9,685 nucleotides of DNA from CAYZYO01 sp964482585 (GTDB taxonomy: Bacteria; Bacillota; Syntrophomonadia; Syntrophomonadales; Syntrophomonadaceae): assembly GCA_964482585.1 (NCBI GenBank), contig CAYZYO010000090.1, positions 1 through 9,685 on the forward strand. Direction: 5' to 3'. The notes under the pieces are model-generated. The model had not been told where the DNA came from, did no database searches, and saw only the letters and a program-made list of their open reading frames with translations. This document shows positions 5,512 to 9,685 of this stretch, piece after piece. The position numbers and the translations under genes are program-made. Position 1 is the stretch's first letter. The number at the start of each line of letters is the position of its first letter.

Positions 5512-5838
5512 TTATAAACCAGGTATATTAAGTCCCCCGGTAATCTTTGCCATTTCACTGGAAACCATCTCCTGTGAAGTTTTTATTGCTTCATTTACCG
5601 CTGCTAGAACTAAATCTTCTAACATTTCTATATCTTCCGGATCGATTGCTTCTGGTTTAATTTTAATTTCAGTCAACTGCTGTTTTCCATTAATTTTTAC
5701 TGTAATTACTCCTCCCCCTGCAGATACCTCAAGCTCCTTCTCTTCTAACTCTGCTTGCACCTTTGCCATCTGTTCCTGCATCTTTTTTGCCTGTTTTACC
5801 ATTTTGTTCATGGACCCGCCGCCAGGATTAAATCTCAT
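5512..5838 (-). CDS. ybaB: YbaB/EbfC family nucleoid-associated protein
   Basis: Small DNA-binding protein of 108 residues, a dimer in characterised homologs and associated with the nucleoid. It shows the N-terminal helix rich in Met, Lys and Gln (MNKMVKQAKKMQEQMAKVQAEL, about 10-31), the sheet GGGVITVKINGKQQLTEIKI (about 41-60), and the family end AKITGGLNIPGL. Only a few extra residues (MRFNPGGGS) precede the usual start. I keep the ATG at 5838 because GGGAGGA lies about 8 bases upstream, while the internal ATG at residue 10 has no such site. It starts 18 bases after dnaX, the conserved Firmicutes and proteobacterial arrangement, and is probably translated from the dnaX message. Confidence 0.93.
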   Translation of the reverse strand: MRFNPGGGSMNKMVKQAKKMQEQMAKVQAELEEKELEVSAGGGVITVKINGKQQLTEIKIKPEAIDPEDIEMLEDLVLAAVNEAIKTSQEMVSSEMAKITGGLNIPGL

Positions 5839-5856
5839 TTCTCTTTCCTCCCTATT

Positions 5857-7347
5857 TTAATCTTTGATGTCTATACTTTCTTCTCCAAAATATTCAATGG
5901 CTTTCTTTACAATAATACTATTATACTTTTCGTCATCTAGAAAAATAAATTGAATTTTTATATCTTTTGCTAAAATATCTTTTACAATCTCTTCGGCAAT
6001 TTCCCGGTTTTCTTTTTCCTCCATTCTCTCTTTATGAAATTTATACCCTTTTTTAAAACCAATATACAGAATATCCTCTTTTACCCCAATTAATTTTCCC
6101 TGGGATAGCAATGCATGTGTAGGTATTTTCTTTTCTTTTACTCCCGCGAGTATTTTACCCCATAAAATATCTCGGGCTTCTATTCTATCTGTTTTTACCC
6201 GGTTTTCGGCTGCTTTTGTCTTCTTCACAGATCTTTTTTGCTTTTTTTCTTCCTGATCAGCAAATACTGTCATAATTTCTATAAAAGCCATTTCTAGCAT
6301 AAACCTATTTCCTTCGCTAAACCGTAGTTTTTCAACTTTATCCATTAATATTTTAAGGGCACTAATTATTTTATCTTTATCAGTTGTGTCTCTTTGTTTA
6401 TCTAAAAAAGGCCTGCTGTTTTCCCCAATAATACTAAAATCTATTCTATCTCCTAGTATAGAATAGAGGAGTAAATCTCGTAAATACCAGCCTGCCTCTC
6501 CTACTATTTGCTGGGCCTCTTTTCCTTCATTTAAAGCAGTTCCAAGCATTTCTACGATTGTTGCTACATTTTGGTCAAAAACGGCATCCATTAATTTGGC
6601 CAAAAATAAATCGTCCACTAAACCCAACACATCTAGAACATCATTCTTATTAATATGCTTACCTTTATAAGAAAAAACCTGATCCATAGTACTTAAGGCA
6701 TCTCTCATTCCTCCATTAGCCCTGCGAGCTATTAAGAACAAAGCCTGCTGTTCAATACTAATATCATTAGAAAAAGCTACCTGTTCTAGCCTCTCCACAA
6801 TTTCAGATATATTAAGCCTCCTAAAATTGTAAACCTGACAACGAGAATAAATTGTAGCCGGGATTTTTTGGGGTTCAGTTGTGGCCAGAATAAAAATTAC
6901 TGCTTCAGGAGGCTCCTCAATAGTTTTTAACAATGCATTAAAGGCTTCTGTAGTTAACATATGGACTTCATCAATAATATAAACCTTTGTTTTTCCCTGT
7001 GCCGGCATTATTCTAACTTTTTCCCTTAAATCTCTTATCTCATCTATCCCCCGGTTTGATGCTGCATCAATTTCAATCACGTCCATAAAATTCCCGTTAT
7101 TAATATCCTTACAAGTTATGCAATGGTTACAGGGCTCACCATCCCTTAAATCTGCACAGTTGACTGCCCGGGCAATAATTTTAGCAATACTGGTCTTCCC
7201 TGTACCCCGGGGACCAGTAAAAAGATAAGCATGACTAGTTTTTCCATCTCTTATGGCATTTTGCAGTGCAGTTACTGTTTTCTCCTGCCCTACTACTTCT
7301 GTAAATCGCTGGGGGCGCCAGACTCTATATAATGCTAAATAACTCAT
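5857..7347 (-). CDS. dnaX: DNA polymerase III tau (and possibly gamma) subunit DnaX
   Basis: Clamp-loader ATPase of the replisome, 496 residues (B. subtilis 563, E. coli tau 643), so the tau-specific tail is short. Seen in order: YLALYRVWRPQ start, Walker A GPRGTGKT (45-52), zinc-binding cysteines C64, C73, C76, C79, Walker B IIDEVH (124-129), sensor 1 LATTEP, arginine finger SRC (168-170), sensor 2 GGMRDALS (212-219), clamp-loader domain III to about 362, then a lysine-rich linker and a C-terminal tau-type domain. The ATG at 7347 has an AAGGAGG ribosome binding site and the canonical N-terminus. Codons 367-369 hold an in-frame A AAA AAG heptamer (6247-6241). A -1 shift there would add 18 residues and stop, giving a 387-residue gamma-like product. 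First gene of the operon dnaX-ybaB-recR-yaaL-bofA. Confidence 0.97.
   Translation of the reverse strand: MSYLALYRVWRPQRFTEVVGQEKTVTALQNAIRDGKTSHAYLFTGPRGTGKTSIAKIIARAVNCADLRDGEPCNHCITCKDINNGNFMDVIEIDAASNRGIDEIRDLREKVRIMPAQGKTKVYIIDEVHMLTTEAFNALLKTIEEPPEAVIFILATTEPQKIPATIYSRCQVYNFRRLNISEIVERLEQVAFSNDISIEQQALFLIARRANGGMRDALSTMDQVFSYKGKHINKNDVLDVLGLVDDLFLAKLMDAVFDQNVATIVEMLGTALNEGKEAQQIVGEAGWYLRDLLLYSILGDRIDFSIIGENSRPFLDKQRDTTDKDKIISALKILMDKVEKLRFSEGNRFMLEMAFIEIMTVFADQEEKKQKRSVKKTKAAENRVKTDRIEARDILWGKILAGVKEKKIPTHALLSQGKLIGVKEDILYIGFKKGYKFHKERMEEKENREIAEEIVKDILAKDIKIQFIFLDDEKYNSIIVKKAIEYFGEESIDIKD
6241..6247 (-). promoter_or_regulatory. Candidate programmed -1 frameshift heptamer in dnaX
   Basis: On the minus strand A AAA AAG stands in the correct zero frame (codons GAA-AAA-AAG, residues 367-369), the same heptamer and phase as in E. 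coli dnaX. The -1 frame meets TAG at 6187-6185 after 18 codons. An AGGA lies only 3 bases upstream, closer than expected for a stimulator, and downstream structure is weak (ATCTGT/ACAGAT with a long loop). Seven As in a lysine-rich linker could also be chance or cause transcript slippage. Confidence 0.45.
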
Positions 7348-7407
7348 AAGGCCTCCTTTCCAGTTGAGGCAATTAATGCTTTTATCTGTCAGTTACTTTT
7401 TTATCCC

Positions 7408-7423
7408 TATAGAAATTTCTATA
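7408..7423. promoter_or_regulatory. Perfect 16-bp palindrome in the dnaX leader
   Basis: TATAGAAATTTCTATA is its own exact reverse complement and lies about 60 bases upstream of the dnaX start, after the SRP RNA terminator. It could be a repressor operator or overlap the dnaX promoter. I could not place clear -35 and -10 boxes around it. The flanking DNA is very A/T-rich. Confidence 0.35.
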
Positions 7424-7459
7424 TTAAAGCTTTTTTTCCTTTAATAATAATAGAATATA

Positions 7460-7507
7460 AAATAAAGTGCAAAACGCAGGCTTTTCCCTGCTTTTTGCAC
7501 TTTATTT
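7460..7507 (-). terminator. Intrinsic terminator of the SRP RNA gene
   Basis: A 21-bp stem with one mismatch (7460-7480 with 7487-7507) and a 6-base loop, directly after the SRP RNA. On the minus strand the stem holds AAAGTGCAAAA, its complement GCACTTTATTT and then TTATATTC. It separates the SRP RNA from dnaX. Confidence 0.85.
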
Positions 7508-7512
7508 ATAAA

Positions 7513-7780
7513 GCCGTGCACCTGGCCTCGAGAATACTTTCCAAGCGTTACTTGAACAGTTAACTCCATTCAGGCTTCCCTGCGTCACATGGGGTTGACC
7601 TCTTAGTGCTGCTTCCTTCCGGACCTGACACGGTTTGAGATATCCCATTGCACAGGACCCAAACTTCTTCATCACTTATTCAAGCCAGACCTTACAAAAT
7701 AGACCCTCGGCTCAGGACTTCGACCCTGCTGTAGCGGGTTGCAGGTTACAGGGCACCGCTAATTCCCCATCTAGCACGGC
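7513..7780 (-). ncRNA. ffs: Signal recognition particle RNA, large Gram-positive form with Alu domain (scRNA)
   Basis: RNA scaffold of the signal recognition particle, which binds Ffh and targets nascent membrane and secreted proteins. About 268 nt, close to the 271 nt of B. subtilis. The ends pair (5' GCCGTGC with 3' GCACGGC). The conserved helix 8 tip with the GGAA tetraloop and asymmetric loop is clear: GTCAGGTCCGGAAGGAAGCA followed by GCACTAAG on the minus strand (about 7629-7601). The 5' portion carries the Alu-domain sequence GGTGCCCTGTAACCTGC with its CCGCTACAGCAGGG partner. Being just upstream of dnaX is the Bacillus arrangement. The mature ends are inferred from pairing; a longer precursor is likely, since the best promoter lies about 70 bases upstream of the 5' end. 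Confidence 0.96.
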
Positions 7781-7799
7781 AAATCTTATTACAGATAAT

Positions 7800-7830
7800 A
7801 AAACCCTTTCCGAACCTCGGCAGGGGTTTT
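7800..7830 (-). terminator. Hairpin between the MFS gene and SRP RNA (terminator or leader structure)
   Basis: On the minus strand AAAACCC and GGGTTTT pair around an inner CCGA/TCGG stem, followed by ATTATC. It could terminate the MFS transcript about 100 bases after its stop. It also lies downstream of the putative SRP RNA promoter, so it could instead be part of a processed SRP RNA leader. Confidence 0.5.
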
Positions 7831-7853
7831 TCTCCTACTATATTTGCTTATTT

Positions 7854-7882
7854 ATTGTACATGCTTTTCTACCTGTTTGCAA
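7854..7882 (-). promoter_or_regulatory. Sigma-A type promoter for the SRP RNA precursor
   Basis: On the minus strand TTGCAA (7882-7877), a 17-base spacer and TACAAT (7859-7854) form a good promoter. Transcription would start near 7847, about 67 bases before the mature SRP RNA 5' end. No acceptable promoter is seen closer to the RNA. Confidence 0.55.
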
Positions 7883-7932
7883 GTGGCAATCATTTATAAT
7901 CCTTAAGGCTAAATTGGCTAATTTTCCCTATA

Positions 7933-9333
7933 TCAAGCTGCTGTTTCTTTCTCTTTAGTTTTTATTCGACCCCGGGCTAGAGATGCAAATATTCCCCCAA
8001 TGCAAAGAATAGTAAATATACAAAATGCCATTTGAAAACTCTTTAATAAAGCACTAGTTTGAACAGCACTCAGGGTTGCATTACCCACGTAAACTGATAT
8101 CAGCAGGGTTACAATAGCCATACTTGTAGCCTGCCCAATTACCCGCATGGTTGACATGGTTGAAGATGCTACCCCGTAAAATTTTGGCTCAACTGAGCTC
8201 ATTATTGCATTACTATTCGGAGAAGCAAAAAGAGCAACTCCTAGCCCAACCAGAGCAAGATTGATTACTATCAACCATATGGGGGTTTGGGCATTAAGGA
8301 AAATAAAAATGAAAAGCCCTAAGGCACTTAACCCCATTCCCCATGAAGCTACAATATGGGCCTGAAGCCTATCAGATAAAGCCCCCGCGTAAGATGAAAA
8401 TAAAGCCATAACTACTGGTTGAGAAATAAGAATTAATCCTGCCATTTGTGGCCCATATCCCATTATTACTTGCAGGTAAATAGATATGGTAAATCCTATC
8501 GCCGTAATAGCACTGTAATTAATCATTGCCGCCAGGTTAGAAAAAGCAAAACCTCGATTTTTGGTTAATAACTGCATTTTTATCAATGGATGTTCAACTC
8601 TAAGTTCACAGTATATAAAACCTATTAGTAATATAATACCGGTAATTAAAATGTATTTTGCCACATTGGCACTGGTAATAGCAGACATCCCATATAATAA
8701 TGCCACTAGCCCTGACATATATAAGACGCTTCCTTTAAAATCAAAATCTTCTCCCTTAGCTCCAATCCATTCTCCTTTTAAATAAAAAATTATAAAGAAA
8801 ACCGCGCTTAAACTAATCAAAGCAGTAAAAATAAAGATGCTTCTCCACCCCATATACCTGCACATCGCGCCTCCAACTACTGGCCCTAGTGACAATCCTA
8901 TATAGGTTGCCGTTACTGACATCCCCATAGCTCTTCCTCTTTTGTTAGAAGGATACACTGATGATAGTATTGCCATTGCTGTACCATAAATCATGGAAGC
9001 TGCTGCACCCTGTAAAATCCTAAAAATAATTATGCTATGATTCGACCAGGAAACGGCACAAAGCAAAGAAAAACTGGTAAAGAGAATAGTTCCCCATAAA
9101 AATACTTTTCGGCGACCTGTAATATCAGCAAACCGGCCTACAGGTAATAGAAAAGCCGCTGATGCCAGAATATAGCTGGTAACTATCCAGCTAAGGATAA
9201 CTGCGCTGCTGGAAAAATTATTGCCGATAGCTGGTAAGGCTAAATTTAAAGAACTGCCGATAAATGTTGTAGCGAAAGATGTCATCATAACCGAGATTAA
9301 GGTGCTTTTTTCCAATCCTTTATTAGAATTCAT
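7933..9333 (-). CDS. MFS transporter, DHA2 family (14 membrane helices), probable drug/proton antiporter
   Basis: Cytoplasmic-membrane exporter of 466 residues with about 14 hydrophobic segments, the hallmark of the DHA2 (EmrB/QacA-like) branch of the major facilitator superfamily. Motif A is GRFADITGRRK (66-76) in the loop after helix 2, motif B is RILQG (105-109) in helix 4, and the antiporter motif C is GLSLGPVVGG (146-155) in helix 5. The helix-1 motif usually containing an Asp (LDxTIVNVALP) reads GSSLNLALP here, so that acidic residue is missing; substrate is not predictable. The ATG has AGGAG about 12 bases upstream and a closer GAGGG. It is monocistronic by context: terminators stand on both sides. 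It sits between tRNA-Ser and the SRP RNA, where B. subtilis has tadA, which suggests an insertion at this place. No linked regulator gene is seen. Confidence 0.88.
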   Translation of the reverse strand: MNSNKGLEKSTLISVMMTSFATTFIGSSLNLALPAIGNNFSSSAVILSWIVTSYILASAAFLLPVGRFADITGRRKVFLWGTILFTSFSLLCAVSWSNHSIIIFRILQGAAASMIYGTAMAILSSVYPSNKRGRAMGMSVTATYIGLSLGPVVGGAMCRYMGWRSIFIFTALISLSAVFFIIFYLKGEWIGAKGEDFDFKGSVLYMSGLVALLYGMSAITSANVAKYILITGIILLIGFIYCELRVEHPLIKMQLLTKNRGFAFSNLAAMINYSAITAIGFTISIYLQVIMGYGPQMAGLILISQPVVMALFSSYAGALSDRLQAHIVASWGMGLSALGLFIFIFLNAQTPIWLIVINLALVGLGVALFASPNSNAIMSSVEPKFYGVASSTMSTMRVIGQATSMAIVTLLISVYVGNATLSAVQTSALLKSFQMAFCIFTILCIGGIFASLARGRIKTKEKETAA

Positions 9334-9409
9334 CCCTCTTAAAACTCCTTGCCAATTCTAAACCCATTATTTTGTAATAACCATTAGAAATCTGAATATC
9401 CCCTCTCAC

Positions 9410-9418
9410 AGTATAACA
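9410..9418 (-). promoter_or_regulatory. Extended -10 promoter of the MFS gene
   Basis: On the minus strand TGTTATACT gives a TGn-extended -10 box with TATACT, about 77 bases before the MFS start. The -35 region is poor (ATCTCC-like). Two ACAGTA direct repeats overlap the box and could bind a regulator. Confidence 0.4.
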
Positions 9419-9464
9419 GTACTATATGAAATGGAGATACTATTTTTTCCCTGGTCAACCTTAA

Positions 9465-9496
9465 AAGGGGGTTTCAGATCAATCTGAAACCCCCTT
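9465..9496 (-). terminator. Intrinsic terminator of the tRNA-Ser operon
   Basis: A 15-bp perfect stem (9465-9479 with 9482-9496) around a tight loop, rich in G-C pairs at the base (AAGGGGGTTTC), followed on the minus strand by TTTTAAGG. It lies 14 bases after the tRNA-Ser 3' end. Confidence 0.85.
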
Positions 9497-9509
9497 AGTA
9501 ATTCAATAA

Positions 9510-9604
9510 TGGCGGAGAGAGAGGGATTCGAACCCTCGATGGAGCTTTTGGCCCCATACTCGATTTCCAATCGAGCGCCTTCAGCCATACTCAGCCATCT
9601 CTCC
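9510..9604 (-). tRNA. tRNA-Ser (anticodon GGA)
   Basis: Complete class II tRNA of 95 nt with the CCA end encoded (9512-9510). The acceptor stem GGAGAGA pairs with TCTCTCC. The anticodon arm CTCGA-TTGGAAA-TCGAG gives anticodon GGA (9568-9566), reading UCC and UCU. A long variable arm (ATGGGGCCAAAAGCTCCAT) and GGTTCGAATCC in the T arm confirm serine. It follows another tRNA with a 35-base spacer and ends before the terminator, so the two are probably cut from one transcript. Confidence 0.97.
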
Positions 9605-9639
9605 ATATTAATTATTAGTTATAAATATATAAACACAAA

Positions 9640-9685
9640 TGGCGGAGAGAGTGAGATTCGAACTCACGAGACGGGTTCTAGCCGC
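9640..9685 (-). tRNA. tRNA, probably Ser, 3' part only (cut by window end)
   Basis: Only the 3' portion is present. It shows an encoded CCA (9642-9640), the acceptor strand TCTCTCC identical to the neighbouring tRNA-Ser, the T arm GTGAG-TTCGAAT-CTCAC, and the end of a long variable arm (GGCTAGAACCCG). Shared acceptor sequence and a long variable arm point to a second serine tRNA. The anticodon lies outside the window, so the isoacceptor is unknown. Confidence 0.8.

Noticed and set aside
7635..7958. 107-codon open frame on the plus strand
   Set aside because: It runs antisense through the SRP RNA and its promoter, and has no recognisable protein features.
9406..9606. 66-codon open frame on the minus strand
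   Set aside because: It reads through tRNA-Ser and its terminator, so it is a chance frame.

Overview
The window looks like chromosomal DNA of a low-G+C, anaerobic, endospore-forming Firmicute of the Clostridia type. Three things point there. The order SRP RNA, dnaX, ybaB/ebfC, recR, a yaaL-like gene, bofA is the Bacillus/Clostridium order. BofA is a sporulation protein. The large SRP RNA with an Alu domain is the Gram-positive form. A ferredoxin-dependent 2-oxoacid oxidoreductase (Kor/Vor type) fits an anaerobe. Species cannot be named from this sequence alone. Every gene I can support lies on the minus strand, so transcription runs from high to low coordinates.

Region by region, in transcription order: (1) 9685-9462: the 3' part of one serine-type tRNA, a complete tRNA-Ser(GGA), and a strong intrinsic terminator. 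(2) 9460-7933: a 14-helix DHA2-type MFS exporter behind an extended -10 promoter. It stands where B. subtilis has tadA. (3) 7882-7460: a good sigma-A-type promoter, a leader hairpin, the 268-nt SRP RNA and a 21-bp terminator hairpin. (4) 7459-4219: the housekeeping operon dnaX (with an in-frame A AAA AAG slippery heptamer), ybaB/ebfC, recR (GTG start), a DUF2508/yaaL gene and bofA (GTG start). (5) 4218-3550: about 670 bases without genes, holding two terminator hairpins, a G+C-rich palindromic element of the MITE/REP type with decayed tandem repeats beside it, and the promoter of the next operon. (6) 3547-135: a P-loop ATPase gene without a canonical start codon, followed by the four subunits of a 2-oxoacid:ferredoxin oxidoreductase (alpha, beta, gamma, and a two-cluster ferredoxin subunit). 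(7) 1-134: no supported gene.

How they work together: dnaX, ybaB/ebfC and recR serve replication and recombination, bofA serves sporulation, and the SRP RNA serves membrane targeting. The kor operon would couple CoA-dependent oxidative decarboxylation of a 2-oxoacid to ferredoxin (or the reverse carboxylation). The SIMIBI-class ATPase ahead of it may assist the enzyme, but its role is unknown.

I see no new multi-gene system here. The observations most worth checking are the ATPase whose Walker A motif lies upstream of any ATG/GTG/TTG codon, the dnaX slippery heptamer at the domain III boundary, the G8 tract that joins the gamma and ferredoxin subunit genes, and the palindromic element downstream of bofA.
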